Source: Limnanthes douglasii subsp. nivea (lineage: Eukaryota; Streptophyta; Magnoliopsida; Brassicales; Limnanthaceae). Taken from it: DNA of 64,000 bases. The translations under genes and the position numbers were made by a program. The notes beneath the pieces were generated by a model. The model had not been told where the DNA came from and searched no databases. It saw only the letters and a program-made list of their open reading frames with translations. The stretch covers positions 184,964,807 through 185,028,806 of the forward strand of contig JAUPFV010000004.1 in the NCBI GenBank assembly GCA_036936605.1. Reading direction: 5' to 3'. Positions 42,131 to 53,344 of this stretch are shown here, in pieces; the stretch's first letter is position 1; every line of letters begins with the position of its first letter.

Positions 42131-43310
42131 AGGCTAATAAAATCCTTCAAGCAAAACTCGTCGAGATAAAGCTTTAAACCCGCAATGAGCTAACCCTTCT
42201 CCATCATGCAACTCTGATAACACCTCCTGTGATTCCTGCTTGTCTAGACATCGTAGTAATGGCTTGCTTAATGCCTTCTTATATAAAATTCTATTTAAAA
42301 CTATGTATCTGAAAGATTTATCTCTCAACTTTTTAGCCAACTTCGTATCATCTGGCAATGTTCCTTGAGTAAAAAAATTAAGAATATATGTTCGCTAATC
42401 TCCTCAGACTGCATCACATGTGACAAAGAGCTCCTCAATACATTCACACTGATTTGATTGAGTCAAAATCGAGGGATTTTCTTGTAGCAAAATCCAAGGA
42501 TATTCCTCTTTGTAAGCAATATTTGCTAAAGAATCAGCCATCATGTTACTTTCTCGACTAATATATTCAATAACAACATGATCGAATAGTAACATTAAAT
42601 TCCGTAGTTCCCGAAGATATAAAATTAAACGGTCCTTTCTCACCTCGGAAAATCCAGATACTTGATTCGCTAACAATTGAGAATCCGTTTCCAAGCGCAC
42701 TGAAGTTGCTCCACATATTTTTTTCAATCTCAAACCTGCCAAGGTAACTTCGTATTCAGCTTCAGTATTCAAAGTGTGAAAACCAAATTTGATAGATAGA
42801 ATCATCATTTCTCCAGTTGGAGCTATTAACTGAACCCCAACACTGCATCCTAAAATACTAGACCCTCCATCTATTTGAACAATCCACCTCGAATTTACTA
42901 GTGCGATATCTTTACTTTCTTCAATATCCGATATGTTCGAATGAAATTCAATAAAAAATCCTGCCAACGCTTGGGCTTTAATCGCAGTTCGAGGTGAGAG
43001 CAAAATATCATAATGTCTTAGCTCAACTGACCACTTGGTCATCCTCTCCGAAATATCAGGTCGTTGCAAGACATTCTTTAAAGCGAATGAAGTTTGGACT
43101 TTGATAGTTTGTGCTCGGAAATACGGGCGCATTTTTCTAGCAGCAATCATTAATTCTAGTGCTAATTTCTCCAGTTTCAAATACCTATTTTCTACTGCCA
43201 CCAGAATTTTTCTAATGTAGTACACTGGCTTCGGAATACCTGAATCTTCACTTATCAACACTGCACTTAGTGCAAAATCCGATACCGCAATGTACAAAAA
43301 GATCTTTTCT
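42131..43310 (-). pseudogene. Tat-C RNase H, archaeal-type RNase H and integrase zinc region
   Basis: First RNase H (MYIAVSDFALSAVLISE, RYLKLEKLALELM), tether (DISERMTKWSVELRHYDIL), second RNase H (WIVQIDGGSSILGCSVG, NTEAEYEVTLAGLRLK, ETDSQLLANQVSGF, ESNMMADSLANIAY), then after a stop the integrase zinc-finger start (DGEGLAHCGFKALSRRVL). The second RNase H frame is intact for about 290 residues. Confidence 0.87.
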
Positions 43311-44339
43311 CAACTTCAAAGTTTTGATAAAATCTCGGGTGATAATAACAAGTTTTTATGCTTGTAAATGCTGCCTCACACTCCGATGTTCATTCAAATC
43401 TTTTGGTCATCGTAAAACTTGAAAGAAAGGAAAGCATTTGTGAGATAATCTGGAAATAAATCGGTTAGGTGAAAACAGATCAAGGCGAATTCAATGCTAT
43501 TAGAGCTTTCAATTGTTCTGGGTAAACTTCTATTCTTGTTTCACTGATAACATAACCCAAGAACTTCCCTGATCGAACTCTGAAGGTGCACTTTTCAGGA
43601 TTTAGCTTTAACCTGATTACCGTTAAATTCAAAAATGTTTCCTCTAAATCCTCAAGATGCACATCATCCATCAAAAAGTTTACCACCATATCGTTTATAT
43701 ACACCTATATATTTCTTCTGATTTTTGATAAATGACTCCAGTGTTTTTCAATCCAAAGGGCATAACCTTATAGCAATGTAACCCTCTATCAATTATGAAG
43801 GTCGTACACTCTTGGTCCCTTGGATCCATATGAATCTCATTGTGTCCTGCAAAAGCATTCATGAATGTTAGTATTTTATTTCCCGAGGTGGAATCAATCA
43901 GTTGATATTCAAGGAACATGAAATGGATCTTTAGGACAGGCTCGATTCCATCCACAAAGGATATTGTGACTCCCTTATGTGTCCGACCTTGGATAACCGA
44001 TCCACCTCTAGAAAAATTTGCTTCTGTCTTTTCCGAAGAGAAGGCCCTTCTTTTCTGAATCACTGGTTTTACCTTTGGATCAATAGCCAAACTGTGACGA
44101 ATCACCTCGATTGGTACTCTTGTCACATCCTCTGTTTTCCAAGCGAACACGTCCAAGTTAAACGATAAAAATTCTAGCAGTTGTTGACGTAAGAGTGGGG
44201 TCAGTAAGGTTCCGATTTGAAGCACTCTTCCTTCCAAAAAACTATACTCCTCTATTTCTTCACCTACTATTAAAGACTCTGGGGTTTCCCTCGGATCGTC
44301 AACTCTTTCTTTAAAATCTGAGGTCAACCCCTCTGACTG
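43311..44339 (-). pseudogene. Tat-C reverse transcriptase
   Basis: Linker VDDPRETPESLIVGEEIEEY, RT start (LSFNLDVFAWKTEDVTRVP), a shortened fingers region, STSGNKILTFMNAFAGHNEI, VMPFGLKNTG, and then the catalytic box, which reads YINDM instead of YIDDM. That change of a metal-binding aspartate would kill activity. RT C-terminus NPEKCTFRVRSGKFLGYV follows. Confidence 0.85.
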
Positions 44340-44342
44340 CTA
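44340..44342 (-). other. TAG stop at protease/RT junction of Tat-C, TAG-CAG-TCA
   Basis: Minus strand TAG at 44342-44340, followed by CAG TCA, fitting CAR-YYA. RT reads on in the same frame (QSEGLTSDFKERVDDPRE). The stop aligns with the stops of Tat-A, -B and -F although this family is diverged. Confidence 0.55.
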
Positions 44343-44880
44343 TTCATGCATCAAATCTCCACTGCTGGATGCCCGGATCCGAAGCGCAATGGCATAACAC
44401 TCTATGGCTACTTTCTGGTCGCTTCGAACGACATCGATTCGATCCCTACCACATACTTGAACCCATACATTCTAGAAAGCCAAGACCTTCCAAAAATAGC
44501 GTTATAGCTCGTGGGGTAGTCCACCACCATAAAAAGCACCTGGACTTTCTTCTTGAATGGTCATTTTCCCAAACTCACTTCCCCCTCGAATTCCCCAATC
44601 ACTTGAGTTGTCACGCCTGTAAACCCTATGATTGTATGTTCCAATTGAGAAATTCGAGGCGGATTTTGCATTCTGTCATAAGTTATTTTAAAGAGGACAT
44701 TTGCAGAACTTCTCGTGTCTATAAGCACATGCCTAATTTCAATAGCAGCCACCTCTACAGCAATAACTATCGCGTCTTCACGCGGCCCTGCCGTTCCATG
44801 CAGATCATCCTTATGGAATATAATGAAAGGAATGGCCTTTTTTCCATACAAGTGAGTAGACATTTTCCCTTCAATTTAAC
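44343..44880 (-). pseudogene. Tat-C aspartic protease
   Basis: IPFIIFHKDDLHGTAGPRED, the active-site region VLIDTRSSANVLF (DTR where DTG is usual), GFTGVTTQVIGEFEGEVSLG, then in a shifted frame YNAIFGRSWLSRMYGF and CYAIALRIRASSSG. The Gly-to-Arg change and the frameshift near 44560 inactivate it. Confidence 0.83.
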
Positions 44881-45345
44881 TTGTCAAATTGACAACATGC
44901 CTCTTCCTCGAACTATCAATGTTGCTAACAATTGAATCACCTCCAAAAATGGCTAATGATTCAAAACAGTTAAACAAAATTTTCACACGCCCCTTCTTTA
45001 CTGGCTCTTCATCAAGATTAACATGTTCGGATCCTTATCCAAATATTCTGAAGAAGCATCGAATTCTTCAGCCTTCGAATCTAAAATCATTAAATTCTCA
45101 ACTGGCGCAGTTGGATTAGCCTTCGAAGTTGAGGCTATGTTTTTCGACCTGCTCCCTTGCGACTTTACATAAGTCAAGAGCTTCCTATTTTCAATAAAGA
45201 TTTGAACTTCTTTTTTCAACGTGATGCAATCATTAGTATGATGTCTGATGTACTCATGATACCTGCAATATTTGTTATTCCGCTTCTCCCTTGGTTTATT
45301 TATTGGAGTTGGCTTCCTAAAATTTACGAAAACTTCACCTATTAA
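44881..45345 (-). pseudogene. Tat-C gag C-terminus
   Basis: Zinc-knuckle-like CRYHEYIRHHTNDC, then ITLKKEVQIFIENRKLLTYV, spacer, and ASSEYLDKDPN with the pre-protease region. Upstream gag is missing. Confidence 0.75.
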
Positions 45346-45399
45346 GATAGCAAAAAAGTATTCTGAAGAAGCTGTCTTAGAAGCGCCTTCTGTCGAAAC

Positions 45400-46425
45400 T
45401 TAAGAAACTACAGTAAAAGATCATCAAGTGGAAACTTCACTGAAAGATCATCAAATATAAGCTGCATTGAGATGACTACTTCTTTCCTAATGAACTCATT
45501 AGTGCATAGGAGCTTCAAGACCTCTACAAAGATATGGATCCGAGAGTCCAACAGATGCAAGAACAACTTCAACAAATTGGCCGTTAGGTTACTGCTCATG
45601 TTCTAACTGAAAGGCCAAATCCAAATCTTCCTCTAGCTACCTCATCCATTGCTTTTATGTCTTTCAATAATCAAAGGTTCATCCCTATCCAAGAGCCATT
45701 TGAAGAAGTTTTACTTCCACTGCAAGCTTTTTCTAATCTTGAAATAGCAACAACACCATTGTGCACATCAATAAATTATTCTCGAAACCATTTGGAATCC
45801 ATGGCTAATGATATGGTCTGGTATAAAAATAAATATGTTGCTACTGAGAAATATATGACATAAATATTTGACAAACAAATCGATGACCAATGTCATGCGT
45901 TCCAAGCTAACATGTCGGAATTTATTAAAGGAGTCATACACCTCAAAGGTCATCTATGCTATATGCATGATCAAAAAACAAAAGAGCTCAAAACTTCTCA
46001 CCAAGCTTAGATAGATGAACTTAAAACTAAACATGCAAGGTAGATATCCGATGAGCAGAAAAAATACTCCACTCTTCATGAATCTTTAAATAAGAGTAAC
46101 GAAGAAAAGAAGAAGCTAACAAATGATATAGTTGCTCTCAAGCCGACACCCAAAGAAGAAAAAGAAGTTGTAGAAACTTAAGAGTCAGTGTGGAGTGGAC
46201 ACACTAGCTGCAATAAAAAATGTTGAGGAGCAACAAACAATTACTTTGCTCCGCGAATTACACGCATCATTCCCAAAGGAAAATATGTCAAGCTTTTGGG
46301 AATTAATCCTCATGGATAAACGTACTAGCGAAGCCTTTGATTCTTTCGAAGAGACGGAGTCATCCGAAGAAAATGCCGCTGAACAAGGAGATTCATCTGA
46401 ACAGAACTCTAAAGAAGATAATTAG
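45400..46425 (+). pseudogene. Tat-D antisense gene, coiled-coil C-terminus
   Basis: Lysine-, glutamate- and glutamine-rich readings with several stops. The last frame 46195-46425 (ITLLRELHASFPKENMSSFW, acidic SSEENAAEQGDSSEQNSKED) parallels the Tat-B tail (MVLLFHEKFPKKNLGDLW plus acidic end). Confidence 0.65.
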
Positions 46426-46707
46426 TTGTTGTTTCTTTCTTTTTCCAAGTTATAAAGTCATCTGATGTTGTGTGGTGACTTATTTTGTGTGGTATTCAAA
46501 ACATCTTTTGTAAGATTAGATTATAACTTCAATGAACAAATACCCTTCCTGTCTCTACATTCGTTTTCCTTATCATGAATACTTTTAATCTTATTAACAA
46601 GTCATTATCACCGTGAATACCAACATATTTCATAGATTAATTTGTAATTTTTCAAATAAAAACAGTGTGTGTTTAAAAAATGTTAACATTTTGAATATAT
46701 TTAGTGC

Positions 46708-46853
46708 ATTTAAAGAACGTTGCACTTCGAATATCATTTGTGTGTTTAAAGAGCGTAGCACCCCAAATATATGTAGTGCGTTTAGAGAACATGACACCTC
46801 AAATATATGAAGTGCGTTTAGAGAACATAGCACCTCAAATATGGTTGTTTTGG
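46708..46853 (+). repeat. Four imperfect 36-bp tandem units
   Basis: Units begin GTGCATTTAAAGAACG, GTGTGTTTAAAGAGCG, GTGCGTTTAGAGAACA and GTGCGTTTAGAGAACA, and each carries CACYYCRAATAT. It lies between the antisense gene end and the hairpin block. Tat-B has a different repeat (TTTAAATAGCCYTTAGTTAT) at the same place. Confidence 0.75.
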
Positions 46854-47014
46854 TGTTTATAATAAGCGGATAACACCTCGAATCAAGACAGTTACGCTTG
46901 GTCAACAACTTCAAATATGATCAATCTTTTACCACTTACCAAGATAATTTAAATATTTGAATTTAAAACAACCATAGGCCAAAAAAGAATTATAATATTA
47001 TCTTCGAATATGTA

Positions 47015-47075
47015 CATGACACCTCATTAAAACCTCCCTGGGCCAATATGGTAGGAAAGAGTGTGTCGATTATTC
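47015..47075 (-). promoter_or_regulatory. Conserved hairpin block of Tat-D
   Basis: Element orientation: CACTCTTTCC, CCTACC and GGGAGG arms with one mismatch, then GGTTTTAATGAGG. Degraded compared with Tat-B. Confidence 0.5.
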
Positions 47076-47098
47076 AAAAAATTCTTAAAAAGATAAAA

Positions 47099-47900
47099 TC
47101 ATTCCCAATATAGTGTTAAATGTTTTATATTCCAAGGATGTTGAAGTATCCTTCCTTGCTCATCACAAAAATGATATGTACCTGCCTTTACTTTCTCCAT
47201 TACTATATAAGGGCCATGATGCTCATCACAAAAACGATATGTACATGCTTTTACTTTCTCCATTACTATATAAGTACCCTTCCAATTTATGGCCATCTGT
47301 CCAAGTAGTTTTTCCTTTGTATGGAGGAATACTTTCCTTAAAACTTTGTCACCTACTTTAAAATTTCTCCTTCTCACCTTTGAATTATATTGACTCTTCA
47401 TCAAAGTCTGATAATGAGTCGTATTGAAATGAGCTCTAACTTTTTTATCTTCGATCAAGTCTAGTTTTGTTCTTTCTCCATGACTAACAACATTTATACC
47501 ATACACCAAGGCATAAGGTGCTTCTTAACTGGTCTTGAGGAGCTGTACGATAAGCCCAGAATACCTCTTGCGAATAGTTAGGCCACTTCCTGGAAGCACC
47601 TGTTCAATTTTTCTTCAAACCCTCCAAAATAGATATATTAGTCAATTCTACTTGACCATTTGGTTGGGGATGAAAATATGTATAAAAATACTGTGTTATT
47701 TCCCTCAAAGCGCAAAAAAAAAGTCAATTCTACCCTATCTGTGGTGATTTTCCGAGGTACTCCAAAGCTGATGGGTTCAGATATTTTTGGAAGGACACCA
47801 CTTCCTAAACCGAAGGGGTAGTTCAGACATATATTGCACCAACCATATTATAAAAAATCCGACTATGTCAATTATGACTCCGCTGTGTGCTAACCCATTC
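47099..47900 (-). pseudogene. Tat-D integrase C-terminus with an internal duplication
   Basis: C-terminal frame: DLIEDKKVRAHFNTTHYQTL, KVGDKVLRKVFLHTKEKLLG, ending LQHPWNIKHLTLYWE. The YIVMEKVKAGTYHFCDE segment is present twice in tandem (about 66 bp, 47150-47275). Upstream, core pieces are visible to about 47770. After a gap, a short match to the zinc-finger start reaches about 47900. Confidence 0.75.
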
Positions 47901-47904
47901 AGGG

Positions 47905-48274
47905 TCTGGGTTTTAAAGATTGACCCAAATCCAAAGTCCGACCCAAACGGCTCATGGATCATAAAACAAGTATAAATACCCCAACCACTTTCATTTAAGA
48001 GGGTAAAAAAACTTAACTGCTAGTACACACCTCTTTTATATCTCTAGTAATCACTCAAACATTAAATTTCTAAAACGATAAAACTCGTTCCTAATATACA
48101 TTTTGATCAGAAACAACCCACACTAAATTAGCGACCACGGTGGGAGACGACGGTGTCTAAATTTCAGATTCAAAACCATTGAACAAAGTAGTTCGGATGG
48201 ATCCTAATGTACAAGACCTTTTAACCTCCAGAAGTTGAAGGGGTGAAAGAAAATCATGAGCACACTACTTTTAA
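47905..48274 (+). mobile_element. Tat-E: plus-strand 5' LTR end, primer site and gag start, cut by Tat-F
   Basis: Partial LTR (about 47905-48125) with GTATAAATACCCCAACCAC, shared with Tat-A. Primer site at 48126-48147 (AATTAGCGACCACGGTGGGA). Gag start ATG 48197 (MDPNVQDL, with a stop soon after). Tat-F begins at 48275, at about gag codon 27. The rest of Tat-E was not found. Confidence 0.75.
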
Positions 48275-48621
48275 TGGGGTTTATTCCTGTCTGAGGGTAA
48301 TTTTGTAAAGTGTTTTGGATGATTTGTGGAATTTAATATTTTGAGTAGTGAGTAGTGAGATAATTAAGCTGTGTACTAGTGATATATTCTGATTACCCTC
48401 ATTAATGAAAGTGATTGGGGTATTTATACTTAATTACTGACCTATGGGCTTATTGCGTCGGATCATGAAGTCCGGTCAAGTTTAAGAACCCATTAGTAAT
48501 CTGGTTTGAAGTGACCAGCAACTAGCTTAGTCAGCATTCAGAGTTTTATAATAGTGGTCATGGTCCGAATTACCCATCGGATTAAGTCAAGACGAAGTAG
48601 CTCAAATATCTGAACTCATCA
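48275..48621 (-). repeat. 3' LTR of Tat-F
   Basis: Element orientation begins TGATGAGTTC, as in other Tat LTRs, and ends at a block parallel to the Tat-B LTR end. Plus-strand GGTATTTATACTTAATTAC contains the reversed TATA region. Confidence 0.82.
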
Positions 48622-48640
48622 ATAGCCCATTTAGGTCTTG
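48622..48640 (-). other. Polypurine tract of Tat-F
   Basis: Minus strand AAATGGGCTAT abuts TGATGAG. Shorter and less pure than in Tat-B. Confidence 0.55.
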
Positions 48641-48803
48641 TAAATGATCTTTGGAAGAGCTAACTCTCAAAAATCAATACCAACATACTTCGATCTGTTG
48701 TTTTGTTTGAATTGTAGATTTTTTCCTTCAAGGTGACTTTGTTCGAATTTAGGTGGAACTGATTTCTCAATTCAGAATTCCAAGAGTCTTTCTTCAATCG
48801 TGA

Positions 48804-48976
48804 GACACGTGTCAGGCTTTGGTTCGAACTCTCAGCCGTTTTCCTCCTAGATTCTTGTACCCACTAGGCTAGAAAGTTACCGAGGCTTTAGCTCTCACAC
48901 CTTGCAGCTTTTAATCATTGCCTAAATCGATTTACCTTCTCATAGGTAACTGTCATTTTCCACTGCTATACATAAA
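48804..48976 (+). promoter_or_regulatory. Antisense promoter of Tat-F with G-box
   Basis: GACACGTGTC at 48804-48813, identical to the Tat-B palindrome at 2625. CTTTTAATCATTGCC and CTCATAGGTAACTGTCATTT follow. A TATA-like TATACATAAA lies at 48967-48976, about 95 bp before the ATG at 49067. Confidence 0.6.
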
Positions 48977-49066
48977 CCTTCTTACTGTTTTGTTGTCTTC
49001 AAAAATCACAAACATTCCTAGTGAGAGAAAGCTTACTTCATCTTCAAATTTGTGCTTGAATCATAT

Positions 49067-51867
49067 ATGTTCATAGTCAGAAATGCTTTAGTAAAAGGAG
49101 GTTGGTTAAACTTATTTTAGTTAGAGAAAGCACAAAAAGTTGCAAGAGACGAACGCATTGCTGCTGGCCTTCATGTTTCACTTGGTGAAGGAAATCATCA
49201 ACCACAATTTAATACAGACCAGGGTTCATCATCTTAAGAAACTTCCAAGGTTAGGAAATTTCCATTCGTAGCAAATCTTTCACCTCTTCCATGATGGTCC
49301 TCTGTCTAGGAGTCCTAAAATTCTTTACCTAAGGAGAAAGTTGTATCTAGTATAAGAAACCCCTCGCCTTTCATCGCAATGGGGTTAGATGCAGAGAACT
49401 CTCCAAATAAATTAACCTCACACCGAGTCAAGTGTCAATCCAATTCAAAATCCACCCCTACATCTTCATAGCCCTCCAATTCGGAAGCAATAAAACCTGT
49501 GCTAAAGTCTAAACTATATGGGCAACAACCCCTAGCAGAAACCAGACTATCTGAACTGCCATCTGTACAACCATCCGAACAGTTATTTGTACAGCCATCC
49601 GAACAGCCTTCTATAGTAATGGAAGCAAATATGAAGGACAATCTAGATGAAGCCCTTTTTGAGGTGTCCGGCCAAACAGAAGATACAACTGCAGATCGGA
49701 AGGGAAAGAACAAGGTGGTGTATAACTCATCCGGATGCGCTTCTGGAGAGTCTGGAAGGTTGAGTGGGGTCATGCTTTAAGAAGGTCAGCATGAAGTATT
49801 TGTTGTCCCTTCAAAACATAGCTTACGTATACACCCACACTGCTGGTCTGGGTCAGATTCGCACTAAGTGGGGAATACCATAGTGTATGGAAGTAAGAAC
49901 TCTGATCACCCCAGAAAACCATATGGACTGCAAGCTCAATGAAATGGTGGTTTATACAAAAGTGTTAAATTGGGGGCTTCGGTTTCTTTTGGATACGGAG
50001 TTAGTCAGATACTTCCATCTGATCAAGTTATGTCCCAGTCAACTAAGCCCCAATACTTGGTATACTCTACTGGCCAGTATCATGGCATACAAGCTGTCTA
50101 AGATTCCAATACCAATGGAACGGTTTGCTATTGTGACAAGCTTGTGTAAAAATCATCACATCCTCTTCTACCACTACAACATGGGGAATGATTACAATAT
50201 AATGATCAATCTTCTGGAGTCTGAAAAACCGTGGAGGACGTAGTTCTTGTTCATTAGTGGGGCTTGGGAGAAGGGCAAGAAGATCAAACTGATTCAAACC
50301 TAAGCCAGCTGACCAGTTGCTGGAAGAGCATTGGTGAGTTTCTCTTATTTCTTCTTTTATCTTTTAAGCGTTAAGTTTTTAATCTAAACTGACGCATACT
50401 TCTTTTCAGTGCTTCCGATGGAGTTCTCGGACTACGTAGAGGCAGGCCAGGATACTTGTGCCAAGTTGAACGTTTGGGCCTTAGAGAAGTGGGGTAATGC
50501 TTTTCACAAGTGTTTCATATCGGGGAACTATGTGAGGTCTCATCTGTGGAGCACCACAGGGAGAAGAGACCTCTATTGGGAATAGCTAACCACCCTTCCC
50601 CTTCAGATGTCATTCTAAGTAGGACAGAGGCCAAAGATTCCAAACTTTACCTGCCTTCCAGGGCCATAGTCATTTGAACAAGATGAAAAACAAGAAAAAG
50701 AAGAAGGCCACAACAGACCCACCTCAAACAACTATTGAAGGGACCACTTCGGAGAACCAATGAAGTATTAACACTGCTTTCCAGGAAGCACTAGAAGTCC
50801 CTGAGGGAGGCTGGTGGGTCAGATAACCCACCAAAGATTCCAACAAAAGATAAGAAGCATAAAGCCAACACCGATGAGAAAGTTTCCAAAGGAGAAAGTT
50901 ACTCTGGGAGCAGAAATAATCCTTCGTCCTCATGAAGTCCTTCATCTAGCTCCTACCGATCCTACGTTGCAGGAATAAATTCCAACCAATCTTCATTCCG
51001 AACAGGTCATTGGTGATGGTAACGAAGAGGCAGATCTTGCCGCCTTTCAAAACATCAATTTTTATTCCAATGACTTAGAAAAATATGACTTTGCGGGGCC
51101 TTACCATCCTACTAGCTCTTCCAATGTTGTGACTTATAATGACGATACTTACGCAATATCTAGTGAACAAGATACTTTGAGCCATGCCCTCTTGGGTTAT
51201 GTTCGACCAGTGCTCGATCTGGAGAGGCAGGTAAGGGATCAAACTGTTACCACTAACACCCTGACTACAGTGAAGCAAAACTTTTCAATCAGTCTTCTCA
51301 GCGCTCAGCAGAGCATAGAATTATTGAAAAAATAAAAAGAGGATTTAGCTGCTAAACTGCTTTAGTCGGAATCGGCCAACAAAGAGCTTCAAACCAAATA
51401 CTTCCACATGGAGACTTCTTTTTCAAATCATATCACAACTTTGAAGGAGCAATTGCAAACTAAGGACAGTACTATCCAGACTTCGTCCGATGACAAAGCT
51501 AACCTGGAGAATACTGTCCAGGAGAAGATCAAAGAGAAAGATGTCGTGGAGCGCCAATAAGCTCAAGCCATATTTGTAGGGATAGAGAAGTATGCTAATG
51601 GAATAGTGGATTCTCTGAGAATAAGGATGATGGAATCAAGTCCGATATTTCCATGAGACCTTTCCTAAGAGGACCCTTAGTCCTCTCCGGAAATATGTGG
51701 ACTATGAAGATCTCTCTTTTCATACGATGGCTGACGGGGACAAGCATAACTACTCCAGTAGAATAGACTCTGATGATGATGAAGAAGTGGGTGAGAGTTC
51801 AAGTGTTGAACTGAAAAGTCCCAAAAAAGATGGTGGTGAAGAAAAATCTGAAGGGAACAAGCCCTAA
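49067..51867 (+). pseudogene. Tat-F antisense gene: two exons
   Basis: ATG 49067 (FIVRNALVKGGWLNL, a stop, LEKAQKVARDERIAAGL). Disordered N-terminus to about 49760, then the globular Transposase_28-like domain (HTAGLGQIRTKWGIP, VLNWGLRFLLDTELVRYF, LCPSQLSPNTWYTLLAS). Intron 50334-50408, then LPMEFSDYVEAGQDTCAKLN and RSHLWSTTGRRDL, basic linker, coiled coil (TLSHALLGYVRPVLDLERQV) and tail (TFPKRTLSPLRKYVDYEDLS, acidic end, stop at 51867). Frameshifts and stops occur near 49120, 49780, 50580 and 51330. Same architecture as Tat-A. Confidence 0.82.
50334..50408 (+). other. Intron in Tat-F antisense gene
   Basis: The exon ends AGCATTG, the intron runs GTGAGTTTC to CTTTTCAG, and the next exon begins TGCTTCCGATGGAG (S-I-V-L-P-M-E). 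Same position and phase as the Tat-A intron; 75 bp against 90 bp, with diverged interior. Confidence 0.78.
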
Positions 51868-52224
51868 GGTTATATTATGCACTTTCTATTTTGAAAGACT
51901 AAAGTCCTTGGATGGCCAGGGCATTTTTTGTGTATCAGAGATCGGTTATAGTCCGATCAGATTCTAATTATCATATTCCCTTTTATTTAAATTTTATTTG
52001 ACTCTTTTAAGGCCAATGTTTGAATAACCTTTCATATTTCAGATGTGTTGAACAACAGTATTCAACATCTTCGATCACATGTGTTTAATAAATGTGATCA
52101 AGTGCTTAATATATCCGATCAACTCAGCAATACTTGAGATCCGGGGTATTGAATAAGTGTTTGATATCCAAATTGAAACAAAAATGTACCATACTTTTGA
52201 AGAACGCATCATATATTATTGAAA

Positions 52225-52300
52225 AACCCGGACACCTCATTAAAACCTCACCGCGCCACCAGGGTAGGAAAGAGTATGCCCCCTAATATTTACATTTGAT
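52225..52300 (-). promoter_or_regulatory. Conserved hairpin block of Tat-F
   Basis: Element orientation: GGCATACTCTTTCC, arms CCTACC and GGTGAGG (6 pairs, bulged G), then GGTTTTAATGAGG. Directly downstream of integrase. Confidence 0.58.
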
Positions 52301-52329
52301 ATTTAAAAGTAAATATTTACAAAAATGTT

Positions 52330-53344
52330 TCATTCTAAATATAACCTTAGATGTTCAACATTACATGGGTGCTTTAAAGCTCTCTCTTCTTTGTCTTAAA
52401 GCCTGTTATGTTCCTGGTTTAACTTTTTCACAGATCACATAAGGGCTTTCCCAGTTCGGAGCCAGCTTACCTAACTTCTTTTCCTTGGTGTGTAAAAATA
52501 CTTTTCTTAAAACTTTGTCTCATGCTCAAAAATCTCTTCTTTTAACTCTAGAAGCAAATATGCTCCTAATCAATCCTTGGTAATGTGTTATTCTCAAATG
52601 TGCTTTAACTCTTTTTTCTTCTATCAAGTCCAACTGATTCCTAACTACTACATCATTAGCCTGTTCGGAATAATTTTGGAATCTGTGAGATGGTAATGTA
52701 GCTTCTATGGGAGTAATTACATTCATCCCATATACCAAAGATAAAGGAGACTCATGTGTGGCAGCCCGATGAGTAGTTCGATAGGCCCACAATAGTTCTT
52801 GTAAATAACATGGGCACTTTCCTTCAGCTCTCTCCAAAAGTCTTCTTTAATCTGGACAAGATAGTTCTATTTACAACCTCAACTTAGTCATTTGCTTGAG
52901 GGTGTAAAGGATAAGAAAAACAATGTTGAATCCCTCTAGAGGTACAGAAGGCTTCCATGTCTTTATTATCAAACTCTAGCCCATTGTCTATAGGAATATT
53001 CCGGGGACCCCAAATTTACAACATATGTTGGATAAGATAACTTTAATAACTGCCTTCAAAGTGGTTCTGGTCAAAGGAGCTGCCTCTATCCACTTAGAAA
53101 AATAGTTAATAGCGATTATAATTGTTCTACGTCCACCGGACGCCATCGGAAGAGGCCCAACTGAATCCATACCCCATCTGGCAAAGGGTAGTGGTTCAAA
53201 TATGGACTCCATAGGAACTGCTGGTACATGACTTTCATTCCCATATTTTTGACAAGGATCACACTTTGTCACCATCTCTTTAGCATCTGCCATTATGGTT
53301 GGCCAGTAGTATCATGCTAATAGGACCCTTCTGGTTAAGGCCCT
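52330..53344 (-). pseudogene. Tat-F integrase
   Basis: Zinc region CDPCQKYGNESHVPAVPMES, core MDSVGPLPMASGGRRTIIIA with INYFSKWIEAAPL (the first Asp is read as Asn). Frames are lost around 52840-52985. C-terminal part LQELLWAYRTTHRAATHESP and LDLIEEKRVKAHLRITHYQG continues, broken, to about 52330. Joins element DNA to the target in active relatives; inactive here. Confidence 0.83.

Larger units (their letters stand above)
40260..45345 (-). mobile_element. Tat-C: diverged Tat-lineage element, 5' end missing
   Basis: Minus-strand order: gag C-terminus (45345), protease, stop, RT, RNase H, archaeal-type RNase H, integrase (to 41317), start of an antisense gene (plus strand, 41173), polypurine tract and 3' LTR (40260-40561). 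The family is less similar to Tat-A/B/F than they are to one another. The end of integrase and most of the antisense gene are deleted: mid-integrase (SKRRRKY) joins antisense sequence near 41365. No 5' LTR; gag ends where Tat-D begins. Confidence 0.8.
45346..47900 (-). mobile_element. Tat-D: fragment spanning antisense gene end to integrase
   Basis: Plus-strand antisense coiled-coil remnant (45400-46425), a tandem repeat, the conserved hairpin block (47015-47075) and minus-strand integrase (47099-47900). No gag, RT or LTR. It overlaps Tat-C in integrase content (both have YGMNVVS/YGINVVS), so it is another copy and not simply the piece Tat-C lost. Confidence 0.72.

Noticed and set aside
46613..46853. 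Frames over the 36-bp tandem repeat as a repeat protein
   Set aside because: The repeat reads in both directions, lies in a known non-coding interval of Tat elements and has no start context.
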